Positions 55,732 to 64,000 of a stretch of DNA of 64,000 nt are shown here, piece after piece. Numbering within the stretch: the stretch's first letter is position 1; the number at the start of each line of letters is the position of its first letter. The stretch is taken from NCBI RefSeq assembly GCF_900185645.1, contig NZ_FYAM01000004.1, positions 186,001-250,000 of the forward strand. Direction: 5' to 3'. The notes below the pieces were generated by a model that did no database searches, had not been told where the DNA came from, and saw only the letters and a list, made by a program, of their open reading frames with translations. The position numbers were made by a program, and so were the translations under genes. Origin of the DNA: Clostridium sp. BSD9I1. GTDB taxonomy: Bacteria; Bacillota; Clostridia; Clostridiales; Clostridiaceae.

Positions 55732-57141
55732 ATGGGGGAGAAGATTGTAATAAATCCACTTACTAGAATCAGTGGATTTTTAGAAATAGAAGTTACTGTA
55801 GAAAATCATAAGGTAATAGATGCCAAGTCTAGTGGAATGCTCTTTAGAGGATTTGAAAAAATGCTTCAAGGGAGATCGCCTTTAGATGCAACATACTTTA
55901 CTGAAAGAATATGTGGTATTTGTTCTGCCGCCCATTCTATAGTATCTACCACCGCAGTAGAAGATGCATTAAAGGTAGCACCAAATGTAAATGACTCTAT
56001 GATTAGAGAAATAATTCACGGATGTGAATTTTTACAAAATCATTTAAGGCACTTTTATCAATTTACCTTTCCGGATTATGTACGAGGTCCTAAGATTAAT
56101 CCAGCCTATGAAGAACGAGGAGGAGACTATAGACTACCTGAAGTCTTAGATAAAAAATTAAGTGAAAATTATGTGGAGTCCATAAGATATAGTAGAGATG
56201 CACACAGGGCGCTTGCTATTTTAGGGGGAAAGGCTCCTCACAACCATGGAGTATTTGTTGGCGGAGTCACTGTAAATATGGATTCTTCAAAGTTTATAGA
56301 GATAAAATCCATAATATCAAAAGTTAAAAATTTTATAGCAAATGTAATGATTACTGACGTAGATATTATAGCGAAATACTATGGGGATTACTTTTATAAT
56401 GGAAAAGGCTTTGGAAATCTTATGAGTTATGGAGTTTTTGATAATTCCTTTGATGAGCCTTTTTTATATGTAAGGCCACAGGTGTTAATAGATGGAAAAA
56501 GGTATACTCTAAATGAAAAGTATATTACAGAAGGGGTATATAACTCTTGGTACGAGGGAAATAGGGAAAACATAAGACCAGAAGAAGAATATACTGAGAC
56601 AAATGTATATAAGGAAAATGCATATACCTTTATTAAAGCACCAAGATATGCAGCATTTCCAGTAGAGGTAGGACCTTTAGCTAGAATGTATCTAAGTGGG
56701 GGATATACTAGAGGAATTTCCACTATGGATAGAACCATTGCAAGGGTACTTGAAGCAGATAAAGTATGTGATATAATTTTAAATCTTTTAGATAAATTAA
56801 AAATGGAGCCTACAAATCAAACTCAGCACCAAATTCCAGATAAGGCTCAAGGCATAGGTCTTAGAGATACCACAAGAGGAGCATTAGGTCATTGGATAGC
56901 CATAGATGATAAAAAAATTAAAAATTATTCCATTATAACTCCTACGGTTTGGAATTTGTCGCCTACAGACTCACGTGGAATAAAGGGTGTAGTGGAAAAA
57001 GCATTAATAGGAACTCATATTGAAGATAGCAAAAATCCCGTAGAAATTGGAAGAATAGTTAGAACCTTTGATCCCTGCGTTTCCTGTGCAACCCATATTA
57101 TAAGTAACAATAATCCTGATATTACTATAAAAATTGTTTAA
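55732..57141 (+). CDS. [NiFe] hydrogenase large subunit
   Basis: 469 residues, carries the Ni-Fe(CN)2CO active site. Ligand motifs: N-terminal RICGICSAAHS (Cys61, Cys64) and C-terminal DPCVSCATH (Cys449, Cys452, His455). After His455 14 residues remain, to be removed by the protease encoded next, so the protein is made as a precursor. Also seen: NPLTRISGFLEIEV, HNHGVFVGGVT-like APHNHGVFVGG and RGALGHWIAI. All four Ni ligands are cysteines, no Sec. Direction (uptake or evolution) is not decidable from sequence. Ribosome site AGGAGGG. Confidence 0.96.
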   Translation: MGEKIVINPLTRISGFLEIEVTVENHKVIDAKSSGMLFRGFEKMLQGRSPLDATYFTERICGICSAAHSIVSTTAVEDALKVAPNVNDSMIREIIHGCEFLQNHLRHFYQFTFPDYVRGPKINPAYEERGGDYRLPEVLDKKLSENYVESIRYSRDAHRALAILGGKAPHNHGVFVGGVTVNMDSSKFIEIKSIISKVKNFIANVMITDVDIIAKYYGDYFYNGKGFGNLMSYGVFDNSFDEPFLYVRPQVLIDGKRYTLNEKYITEGVYNSWYEGNRENIRPEEEYTETNVYKENAYTFIKAPRYAAFPVEVGPLARMYLSGGYTRGISTMDRTIARVLEADKVCDIILNLLDKLKMEPTNQTQHQIPDKAQGIGLRDTTRGALGHWIAIDDKKIKNYSIITPTVWNLSPTDSRGIKGVVEKALIGTHIEDSKNPVEIGRIVRTFDPCVSCATHIISNNNPDITIKIV

Positions 57142-57143
57142 GT

Positions 57144-57626
57144 ATGATAAAGATTATTGCCATAGGAAATAGGCTTATGGGGGATGATGGAATAGCACTT
57201 AAAGTTTTAGAAAATATAGATAAGGATATTAAAACACTAAAGGGAGATAGAGAAGTAAATGAGGAAATAGAAGTGATTATTGGAGAAACGGATTTTATGT
57301 ACTGTTTAGATAATATTGATAATAATGACTTTATAATAATTCTAGATAGTACAGCTTTAGGAGTAAATCCGGGCAGCATTACAACACTCTCCTTTAATGA
57401 ATATAAAAGATACTTAAATTGTGTCTCTCAACATGAATTAAATCTTGTTAATATGTTGATAAGTTATAAAAAAAATGTGGATGGAATTATTATTGGAATT
57501 GAAGCCAGTGATATTGACTTTAATTTTGATATTTCTGATACTTTAAAATTGAAATTCAGCGACATATGTAGGAATGTTTTAAAAAAGATAATGAGGATTT
57601 TAGTTGATTTTAGGACGGGTGATTAA
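57144..57626 (+). CDS. Hydrogenase maturation protease
   Basis: 160 residues, HybD/HycI-type endopeptidase that trims the large-subunit C-terminus after Ni insertion. Ni-recognition residues: Asp in GNRLMGDDGIAL, Asp in IILDSTALG, His in CVSQHELNL. Starts 3 bases after the large-subunit stop with no good ribosome site, so translation is probably coupled to it. Its substrate is surely the neighbouring precursor. Confidence 0.93.
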   Translation: MIKIIAIGNRLMGDDGIALKVLENIDKDIKTLKGDREVNEEIEVIIGETDFMYCLDNIDNNDFIIILDSTALGVNPGSITTLSFNEYKRYLNCVSQHELNLVNMLISYKKNVDGIIIGIEASDIDFNFDISDTLKLKFSDICRNVLKKIMRILVDFRTGD

Positions 57627-57627
57627 A

Positions 57628-57969
57628 ATGCATGAAGTGTCAGTGGCTTCGGAAATACTTCAAATTGTTTCGGAGAATGCTAAGGAAAGCAATATAAAAA
57701 AAGTAGATAAAATAATACTACAAGTAGGGGAGTTCACCTGTATTGAGGACTCCTTATTACAATTTGCATTTGAAGCAATGAAGGAAAAAGGCATATGTGA
57801 AAATGCACAGCTTTTTATAAAAAAAATAAAAGCTACTTCCTATTGCGATAACTGTAAGGAGGAGTTTGAAGTTAGCTATAGAAATAGGCTTTGCCCTAAA
57901 TGCAATAACTTTGGATGCAATATAGTAAAGGGATATGAATTATACCTAGAGAGTATAGAGGGGGAGTAA
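57628..57969 (+). CDS. hypA: Hydrogenase nickel incorporation protein HypA
   Basis: 113 residues. N-terminal MHEVSVASEI with the Ni-binding His2-Glu3, and zinc site with two CxxC pairs (YCDNCKEEF and LCPKCNNFG). Works with HypB to insert Ni into the large subunit. An upstream in-frame start at 57604 lies within the protease gene; the ATG at 57628 is right because the MHE terminus is required. Followed by hypB after 2 bases. Confidence 0.96.
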   Translation: MHEVSVASEILQIVSENAKESNIKKVDKIILQVGEFTCIEDSLLQFAFEAMKEKGICENAQLFIKKIKATSYCDNCKEEFEVSYRNRLCPKCNNFGCNIVKGYELYLESIEGE

Positions 57970-57971
57970 AT

Positions 57972-58625
57972 TTGAAGAGAGTGTTTATAGGTGAAAAGGT
58001 TCTTAAAAATAATGATAGCATAGCAGCAAAAAATAGACGGCTTTTAAATGAAAAAGGTGTGTTCACTATAAATTTGTTAGGATCTCCTGGTTCTGGAAAG
58101 ACTTCAGTACTAGAACAAATAATAAAGCTGACTAAAGAAAAGATAAATATGGCTGTAATAGAAGGTGATTTATACACAACTAAGGATGCAGAAAGAATAG
58201 AAAATCAAGGCATAGATGTGGTGCAAGTAAACACAGGGGGAGCCTGTCATTTGGATGCATCTATGGTTGAAGAAGCCCTTAAAGAAATAAATATAAATCA
58301 GCTACACCTTTTAGTTATAGAAAACGTAGGTAATTTAGTTTGTCCTGCATCCTTTGACTTGAGTGAAGATATGAAGGTTACAGTTATGAGCGTAACAGAA
58401 GGTAATGACAAACCACTAAAATATCCAGCCATGTTTCAACGCTCAAAGGTTTTAATACTCAATAAGATGGATATGATAAAACTTACAAACTTTGATATGG
58501 AAGAGTTTTATAAAGATATTAAGTCAATAAATCAAGACATAAGAGTATTTGAAGTTTCCTGCGTAACTGGAGAAGGAATTAATGCGTTATGTGATTATTT
58601 TCAGTCAATGCTAAAAAGGAATTAG
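57972..58625 (+). CDS. hypB: Hydrogenase nickel incorporation GTPase HypB
   Basis: 217 residues. P-loop LGSPGSGKTS, VIEGDLYTTKDAERI, metal-site TGGACHLDA, ENVGNLVCPASFDL and GTP base motif LNKMD. It lacks the N-terminal CxxCGC or His-rich Ni-storage region of some HypBs. Start is TTG preceded by GGGGGAGT. Hydrolyses GTP to drive Ni transfer from HypA. Confidence 0.95.
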   Translation: MKRVFIGEKVLKNNDSIAAKNRRLLNEKGVFTINLLGSPGSGKTSVLEQIIKLTKEKINMAVIEGDLYTTKDAERIENQGIDVVQVNTGGACHLDASMVEEALKEININQLHLLVIENVGNLVCPASFDLSEDMKVTVMSVTEGNDKPLKYPAMFQRSKVLILNKMDMIKLTNFDMEEFYKDIKSINQDIRVFEVSCVTGEGINALCDYFQSMLKRN

Positions 58626-58767
58626 GAGTAAAGTGCTAGGAAATATAAAGGTTTATTGTTAGTTAATGTTTGATAGTTAATACTTAATGGGGAATGTAGA
58701 AATTCAACAAAATCAATTTCTATAATAAATGTTATCTATTCAGTATTAACTATTAAATAATAAACAG
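58626..58767. repeat. Degenerate inverted-repeat region between hypB and hypF
   Basis: 142 bases of low-complexity DNA made of variants of TAGTTAAT. The flanks are complementary: GTTTATT plus ATAGTTAATAC on the left (about 58650-58690) against GTATTAACTAT plus AATAAAC on the right (about 58743-58766), enclosing AGAAATT/AATTTCT. It could fold into one long imperfect hairpin in the hyp transcript. Confidence 0.45.
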
Positions 58768-61113
58768 GTGGTGGTTATTATAGAAGAGGTTGTAAGAAAA
58801 TATGTGACAGTAACGGGAATAGTTCAAGGTGTTGGGTTTAGGCCTTTTGTATATAAAATTGCTTGCGATAATAATTTAAATGGATGGGTAAGTAACAGTT
58901 CAAGAGGAGTGTATATAGATGTGGAAGGAAGAGAACGAGATATTTTAAGCTTTATACAAAAGTTAAAAACCTCTCCTCCTAAATTATCTAAGATAGATGA
59001 AGTATTTATAGAAAATAGAGAAGTTGAAAATTATAAGGATTTTAAAATATGCCCTAGTGAAAGAGAAGAAAATGCAATGACTTATATATCTCCAGATATA
59101 GGAGTATGTGAAGATTGCTTAAGGGATATAAGGAATAGTGAAAATAAAAGATATAGATATGCTTTCACGAATTGCACAAATTGTGGACCCAGATTTTCTA
59201 TTATAAAAAAGCTTCCTTATGATAGGGCAGTTACAACTATGAATGAATTTCAAATGTGTGATGAGTGTTATGGAGAGTATGTAGATCCATTAAATAGAAG
59301 ATTTCATGCTCAGCCTAATGCCTGCATAGAGTGTGGACCAAAATTAGAGCTTATAAATAACAAAGGTGAAAGAATATATCTGGGTGATGAAGTAAAAGAA
59401 ACTATTAAACTTATTAAAGAAGGAAAGATAATTGCTATAAAGGGCATAGGGGGATTTCACCTAGCTTGTGATGGGAAAAACGAAGAAGCTATTAAACTTC
59501 TTAGAGATAGAAAGAATAGGCCTAAGAAGCCATTGGCATTAATGATGAAAGATGTTGAAACTGTAAAGAAATATTGCCATTTAAGTGAAAAGGAAGAAAG
59601 TATATTAAAAGACGGTAAAAGACCTATAGTTTTATTAAATAAAAGGGAAGAAAATTTACCAATAAACATAGCACCTAATAATAAATGTTTAGGGGTAATG
59701 TTACCCTATACCCCACTCCATTATCTTTTATTTGAGTATGACATAGAAGTTTTAGTTATGACTAGTGCAAATGTAGTGGGACTTCCTATGGTATATAAAA
59801 ATTCTGAGGCATTAGATAAGCTAAGCAGTGTGGTGGATTATTTTTTGCTTCACAATAGAGATGTACATATTCCTGTGGATGATTCTGTAGTTAAGGTTAT
59901 TTTAAATGAGGAAATGGTTATTAGGAGTTCTAGGGGATATGCACCAATTTATATTAAACAAAAGGAGATAAGGGATATTTTGGCTTGCGGCTCTCAGTTA
60001 AAAAATACCTTTGCTCTATCTAAAAATGAAAATATAATAGTAAGCCCTTATATAGGTGACATGGAAAATATAGAAACCTATAATAACTTTGAAAAAAATG
60101 TAGAGCATATTAAAGGTATATACAATATTAAGCCTAAAATAATAGCTTATGACATGCATCCAAATTATTGGTGTAGAGAATATGTAGAGAAGCAGAACAC
60201 AATAAATATGGAAGTTCAGCATCACCATGCCCATATAGTAAGTTGTATGGTTGAAAATAATATTAAAGAAAAGGTTATTGGAATAGCTTATGATGGGGTG
60301 GGCTATGGAATAGATGGAACCATTTGGGGTGGGGAATTTATAATATGCGATTATAAGGATTTTAAAAGAATAACACACTTGAATTATGCACAAATGCCAG
60401 GAGGAGATGCAGCAACTAAAGAACCTTGGAAGATGGCTGTGAGCTATATTTATGAAGCTTATAAGAATAGTGGATCTAGGGCTTTAATAAGTGATGAAGA
60501 TACTTTAATTACAAAAAATTATGTTGAAGATTCAAATATCACACGGGAAAATATTCCTAAAGTTTTAAAGGATAATAATATAAAATCCATAATCGCTATG
60601 ATAAAAAATAATATAAACTCTCCTAAATGTTCAAGTATGGGAAGATTATTTGATGCAGTGTCTGCAATGCTAGGGTTCCTAGGCAAAGTGACCTTTGAGG
60701 GGGAAGCAGCAATACTTCTTGAGAATATGGCTAATGAAAATGAGAAGGGAAGCTATGATTATGAAATAAAATGTCAAGATGAAGGTTATATAATAAACAC
60801 AAGTGAAATAATAAGAGAAATAATTAATGATATAAATAGTGAGGTACATCATGGAATTATATCTAAAAGGTTTCACAATACTGTAATAGACTTTACAGTG
60901 AATATGTGCAGTATTTTACGAGATGCTTTAAATATAGATAAGGTAGTATTAAGCGGGGGAGTATTTCAAAATGAAATAATTCTTAAGGGAATATATGAAA
61001 AATTAAATTACAAAGGCTTTGAGGTATATACTCATAAATCTATACCTTGTAATGACAGCGGAATATGTGTTGGACAAATAGTTATAGCAAATGCAAAGTT
61101 TAAGGAGGAATAG
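58768..61113 (+). CDS. hypF: Carbamoyltransferase HypF
   Basis: 781 residues. Makes the carbamoyl group that HypE converts to the CN ligands. Domains: acylphosphatase (about 8-95; VTGIVQGVGFRPFVYKI), two zinc fingers (CEDCLRD, NCTNCGPRF, MCDECYGEY, NACIECGPK), YrdC-like (about 205-385; IKGIGGFHLACD, RPKKPLALM, TSANVVGLP), and Kae1-like domain with HHHAHIVSCM, AYDGVGYGIDG and VVLSGGVFQN. The start is uncertain: two GTG codons at 58768/58771 adjoin AGGTGG. Followed 2 bases later by hypC. Confidence 0.95.
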   Translation: MVVIIEEVVRKYVTVTGIVQGVGFRPFVYKIACDNNLNGWVSNSSRGVYIDVEGRERDILSFIQKLKTSPPKLSKIDEVFIENREVENYKDFKICPSEREENAMTYISPDIGVCEDCLRDIRNSENKRYRYAFTNCTNCGPRFSIIKKLPYDRAVTTMNEFQMCDECYGEYVDPLNRRFHAQPNACIECGPKLELINNKGERIYLGDEVKETIKLIKEGKIIAIKGIGGFHLACDGKNEEAIKLLRDRKNRPKKPLALMMKDVETVKKYCHLSEKEESILKDGKRPIVLLNKREENLPINIAPNNKCLGVMLPYTPLHYLLFEYDIEVLVMTSANVVGLPMVYKNSEALDKLSSVVDYFLLHNRDVHIPVDDSVVKVILNEEMVIRSSRGYAPIYIKQKEIRDILACGSQLKNTFALSKNENIIVSPYIGDMENIETYNNFEKNVEHIKGIYNIKPKIIAYDMHPNYWCREYVEKQNTINMEVQHHHAHIVSCMVENNIKEKVIGIAYDGVGYGIDGTIWGGEFIICDYKDFKRITHLNYAQMPGGDAATKEPWKMAVSYIYEAYKNSGSRALISDEDTLITKNYVEDSNITRENIPKVLKDNNIKSIIAMIKNNINSPKCSSMGRLFDAVSAMLGFLGKVTFEGEAAILLENMANENEKGSYDYEIKCQDEGYIINTSEIIREIINDINSEVHHGIISKRFHNTVIDFTVNMCSILRDALNIDKVVLSGGVFQNEIILKGIYEKLNYKGFEVYTHKSIPCNDSGICVGQIVIANAKFKEE

Positions 61114-61115
61114 TT

Positions 61116-61328
61116 ATGTGTATAGCAGTTCCAGTAGAAATTATAGAGATATATGAAAATGAAGCTCTAGTAAACTTTGGTGGGGTAAAAAAGAAAATAG
61201 ATACTTCTTTAATAGAAGATGTAAGTCTAGGTGATTATGTACTCCTTCATGCAGGATGTGCCATAGAAAAATTGAATAAGGAAGAAGCAGAGGAAACATT
61301 AAGCTTATTTAAAAAAATATTAGAATAG
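61116..61328 (+). CDS. hypC: Hydrogenase assembly chaperone HypC
   Basis: 70 residues. N-terminal MCIAVPVEI with the essential Cys2 that holds Fe, and the family texts VNFGGVKKKID, GDYVLLHAGCAIEKL. With HypD it carries the Fe(CN)2CO group to the large subunit. ATG preceded by AAGGAGG. Between hypF and hypD. Confidence 0.96.
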   Translation: MCIAVPVEIIEIYENEALVNFGGVKKKIDTSLIEDVSLGDYVLLHAGCAIEKLNKEEAEETLSLFKKILE

Positions 61329-61432
61329 TAAATATTCTATTTAGTTAATGATAGTAATCATAAGTCACAAATAATAATCACTGATTTCTAGTTGCTACAA
61401 TGGAGATTAGCGATTAGAGACTGGAGAATGAA
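61329..61432. repeat. Degenerate repeat-like spacer between hypC and hypD
   Basis: 104 bases of low-complexity DNA with repeated variants of AGTAATCA and GATTAGCGATTAGAGA-like words. Similar in style to the hypB-hypF spacer. No gene and no terminator seen; hypD has a ribosome site CTGGAGAATGA within its end. Confidence 0.35.
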
Positions 61433-62515
61433 ATGAAGTATATAAATGATTTTAGAAACCCAAAATCAACACAAAAAATCTTAGCGGAAATAGAAGCTTT
61501 AGCAACTAAAAGCATTAGTGTAATGGAGGTTTGTGGAACCCATACTATGTCAATATATAAAAATGGAATAAAGGAGCTTTTGCCCAGAAATATAAGGCTT
61601 ATATCAGGACCTGGATGTCCTGTGTGTGTAACTCCTCAAAATTATATAGATACAGCTATAGATCTTTCTAAAGAAAAGAATGTTATAATCACAACCTTTG
61701 GGGATATGATGAACGTTCCAGGAAGTTTAAGTTCTCTTAAAACTCAAAGGGCAATGGGGTCAGATGTCAGAGTAGTATATTCTCCACTGGATTCCCTAAA
61801 AATTGCAAGGGAAAACTTAGATAAGGAAGTAGTATTTTTAGGTGTGGGCTTTGAAACTACAGCACCAATTATAGCTCTTTCTATTTTAAAGGCCAAAGAC
61901 GAAAATATAAGTAATTTTAGTGTGCTTCAATGTATTAAAACTATGCCAAATATTATGAGAAAGCTAGTAGAAGATAAACAAGTTAATATAGATGGATTCT
62001 TATGTCCAGGTCATGTGGGTACAGTTATAGGGGTTAGGGCCTTTGAGTTTTTATCTAGTGAGTTTAATATCCCATGTGTTGTAGCAGGATTTGAATATGA
62101 TGATATAATATGTGCTATTTATATGATAATTAGCATGATAACTAAAGAGACAAGTGAAATTAAAAATATATATGGTAGGTTTGTTAAATATGATGGAAAT
62201 GAAATGGCACAGGACACTATAAGTAAGATTTTCATCTCAGCAGGTAGTATTTGGAGGGGGCTTGGATATATAAAAGATACAGGTGTTGAATTTAAAGAAG
62301 AATATAAAAGTTATGATGCAAAAGAAAAATTTAAATTAAACATGGTAAATTTGGATATGCCTTCAGGCTGTATTTGTGGAGAAGTATTAAAGGGCATTAA
62401 AGAACCTACAGATTGCAAGCTGTTTTCTAAGGTGTGCAATCCGTCAAACCCTGTAGGCGCCTGCATGGTATCACAAGAGGGAACATGTGGCATCTATTAT
62501 AGGTATGGGAGGTGA
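61433..62515 (+). CDS. hypD: Hydrogenase formation protein HypD
   Basis: 360 residues. 4Fe-4S scaffold protein on which CN and CO are added to Fe with HypC. Seen: VMEVCGTHTMSIYK with the active-site Cys-Gly-Thr-His, SGPGCPVCVTP, ITTFGDMMNVPGS, VGFETTAP, GFLCPGHV, and a C-terminal cysteine set (CICGEVLKG, CNPSNPVGACMVSQEGTCG). Normal length. Overlaps nothing but its stop touches the hypE ribosome site. Confidence 0.96.
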   Translation: MKYINDFRNPKSTQKILAEIEALATKSISVMEVCGTHTMSIYKNGIKELLPRNIRLISGPGCPVCVTPQNYIDTAIDLSKEKNVIITTFGDMMNVPGSLSSLKTQRAMGSDVRVVYSPLDSLKIARENLDKEVVFLGVGFETTAPIIALSILKAKDENISNFSVLQCIKTMPNIMRKLVEDKQVNIDGFLCPGHVGTVIGVRAFEFLSSEFNIPCVVAGFEYDDIICAIYMIISMITKETSEIKNIYGRFVKYDGNEMAQDTISKIFISAGSIWRGLGYIKDTGVEFKEEYKSYDAKEKFKLNMVNLDMPSGCICGEVLKGIKEPTDCKLFSKVCNPSNPVGACMVSQEGTCGIYYRYGR

Positions 62516-62519
62516 AAAT

Positions 62520-63527
62520 ATGAATATGATTACTTTATCTCATGGTAGTGGTGGAAAAAAAACTCAGGAGCTTATAAAAAATATGTTTTACAAATACTTC
62601 CAAAACGATATATTGCTCCAGCAAAACGATGCAAGTATATTACATAAGTTAAATGGCAAAATAGCAGTAACTACAGATTCTTTTGTGATAAGCCCCTTAT
62701 TTTTTTATGGTGGAGATATAGGAAAGCTTTCTATTTGTGGTACAGTAAATGATTTAGCAGTAAGTGGTGCTAAACCCTTATATATTACAGTAGGGTTTAT
62801 ATTAGAAGAAGGTCTTAAGATAGATATTTTAGAAAAGATAGTTATGTCTATGGCTGAAGCTGCAAGGAAAGCTAATGTTTATATAATTGCAGGGGATACA
62901 AAGGTTGTAGAAAGGGGCAAGGGAGATAAAATATATATAAATACTACAGGCATAGGGGTAATAGAAGATAACAGGGAGGTTTTGGGGATACAGCAAATAA
63001 AACAAGGGGACAAGGTTATAATAAGTGGAACTCTAGGAGATCATGGAATGTGCATAATGAGTGAAAGAGAAGAATTAGGTTTTGAGGTAAGTATAAAAAG
63101 TGATTGTGCTTCATTAAATGAATTAACAAAGGATATACTAAGTGAAAGTAAAAATGTAAAGGTAATGAGAGACCCAACTAGAGGGGGACTTGCAACTACC
63201 TTAAATGAAATAGCAGAGCAAAGAGGCATGAGCATAATGCTTTATGAAAAAGAAATACCTATTAAAGAAGAGGTTTCAGGTATGTGTGAAATTCTAGGAT
63301 TTGATCCACTATATGTAGCAAATGAAGGGAAACTTGTTTTAATAGTATCAAGTGAAGATGCAGAAAAGGTATTAAAGATAATGAAGAAAAATTTATTAGG
63401 AGAAGATGCTAAGATAATAGGGGAAGTTATAAATGATAATAAAGGTAAGGTTTATTTAAGAACTGAAATTGGAGGAACTAGAATTTTAAATATGTACGAA
63501 GAAGAGATGCTTCCAAGGATATGTTAA
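62520..63527 (+). CDS. hypE: Hydrogenase maturation protein HypE
   Basis: 335 residues. AIR-synthase-like ATPase that dehydrates the carbamoyl group on its own C-terminal Cys to thiocyanate. Seen: SHGSGGKKTQELI, AVTTDSFVISPLFF, GTVNDLAVSGAKP, AGDTKVVERG, RDPTRGGLATTLNEIA, and the C-terminal PRIC ending exactly in the reactive Cys. An ORF start at 62487 lies inside hypD; ATG 62520 follows GGAGGTG. Last of the hyp genes here. Confidence 0.96.
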   Translation: MNMITLSHGSGGKKTQELIKNMFYKYFQNDILLQQNDASILHKLNGKIAVTTDSFVISPLFFYGGDIGKLSICGTVNDLAVSGAKPLYITVGFILEEGLKIDILEKIVMSMAEAARKANVYIIAGDTKVVERGKGDKIYINTTGIGVIEDNREVLGIQQIKQGDKVIISGTLGDHGMCIMSEREELGFEVSIKSDCASLNELTKDILSESKNVKVMRDPTRGGLATTLNEIAEQRGMSIMLYEKEIPIKEEVSGMCEILGFDPLYVANEGKLVLIVSSEDAEKVLKIMKKNLLGEDAKIIGEVINDNKGKVYLRTEIGGTRILNMYEEEMLPRIC

Positions 63528-63611
63528 AAAGTTGTAACAACAAATTTACATATCTATATAATGTATTGATGGCTTGAAGTTTAAGCTCATTAATCATTAT
63601 AGGAGGTAACT

Positions 63612-64000
63612 ATGCACTACGACATGGATATGTATGACTATACTAGAAATAATAATGAAGCAGAACCTAAAGGACTTTTAGATCTTCTTATAGAAGCAAT
63701 GAAAGATGAAAGGCACGATAGAGTTAAATATACCATGATGATGGATAGGGCAAAAAATGAAAAGATAAGAACACAAATTCAATTTGCTCGTGATGATGAA
63801 ATGAAACATTATAAAATGTTTAGGCAAATTTATTGTATGTTAACAGGACAGAGTATAGACATTCCACTTCCAAAGGTTAAGCTTGCAGACGATTTTATAG
63901 AAAATATTGAAAGCAGTATTAATGGAGAACTTGCAGCAGTAGAGTTGTATAGAAAAATTAAATCTATGCTTCCAAATATGTGCTTAAGGGATATGCTTTA
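63612..64000 (+). CDS. Ferritin-like domain protein (cut by window edge)
   Basis: The first 129 codons of a gene running off the right edge. Start ATG has AGGAGGTAAC upstream. The protein begins MHYDMDMYDYTRNN and has a ferritin-like helical pattern: LLDLLIEAMKDERHDRVKY, then IQFARDDEMKHYKMF (ExxH-type diiron ligand), IENIESSINGELAAVELY as the second half. Such proteins bind a diiron centre or serve as spore-coat or oxidative-stress proteins; the missing end prevents closer naming. It lies 84 bases after hypE and may be a separate unit. Confidence 0.75.
   Translation, partial: MHYDMDMYDYTRNNNEAEPKGLLDLLIEAMKDERHDRVKYTMMMDRAKNEKIRTQIQFARDDEMKHYKMFRQIYCMLTGQSIDIPLPKVKLADDFIENIESSINGELAAVELYRKIKSMLPNMCLRDML

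Noticed and set aside
55732-57141. Selenocysteine in the [NiFe] hydrogenase large subunit
   Set aside because: All four Ni-ligand positions are TGT/TGC cysteine codons.

Overview
The window is AT-rich, densely packed chromosomal DNA of a low-GC, endospore-forming, motile anaerobe, most likely a Clostridium (sensu stricto). The evidence is the clostridial glycolytic operon, GerA-type germination genes, motAB and chemoreceptors, T-box, S-box (SAM-I) and cobalamin riboswitches, K+-dependent membrane pyrophosphatase, a one-piece tmRNA with a tag ending in ALAA, and strong AGGAGG-type ribosome sites. No phage, insertion sequence, CRISPR array, rRNA or tRNA gene was seen.

Layout. 1-7.8 kb: glycolytic block gap(partial)-pgk-tpiA-gpmI-eno, then secG and hppA. 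8-11.5 kb: RNA quality control, rnr-smpB-ssrA (RNase R, SmpB and tmRNA act together in ribosome rescue). 11.6-14.7 kb: a DUF2278 protein, an RtcB-like RNA ligase gene interrupted by an in-frame TGA, and a cobalamin riboswitch with a terminator in front of a short RlmN/Cfr-like radical SAM gene. 14.9-20.2 kb: ddh, a small clostridial protein, an acetate-transporter-family gene, a soluble chemoreceptor, motAB. 20.3-27.1 kb: two leader-controlled units, a T-box in front of an Lrp-type regulator and aminotransferase, and a SAM-I riboswitch in front of metF-luxS-metH activation protein-metH (methionine / activated methyl cycle). 27.2-33.1 kb: germinant receptor cluster in the order A-B-C-B-C. 33.4-40.5 kb: membrane chemoreceptor and two two-component systems around a secreted repeat protein. 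40.6-50.5 kb: mixed small genes, two metallo-beta-lactamase-fold proteins, CvfB-like S1 protein, two DEAD-box helicases. 50-54 kb: MarR regulator, AhpD-like CxxC protein, lipoyl-domain/dihydrolipoamide dehydrogenase fusion and lipoate ligase, which may form one thiol-redox route. 54.3-63.5 kb: a cytochrome-b5-like protein, a cytoplasmic [NiFe] hydrogenase, its protease and hypABFCDE; a ferritin-like gene runs off the end.

Most worth checking: the TGA codon 11 residues after the catalytic His of the RtcB-like gene; the lipoyl-E3/AhpD-like/LplA cluster without any 2-oxoacid dehydrogenase; the signal-less [NiFe] hydrogenase with a cytochrome-b5-like partner; B12 control of a truncated RlmN-like enzyme; and two GerC-type proteins that both lack the lipobox cysteine.
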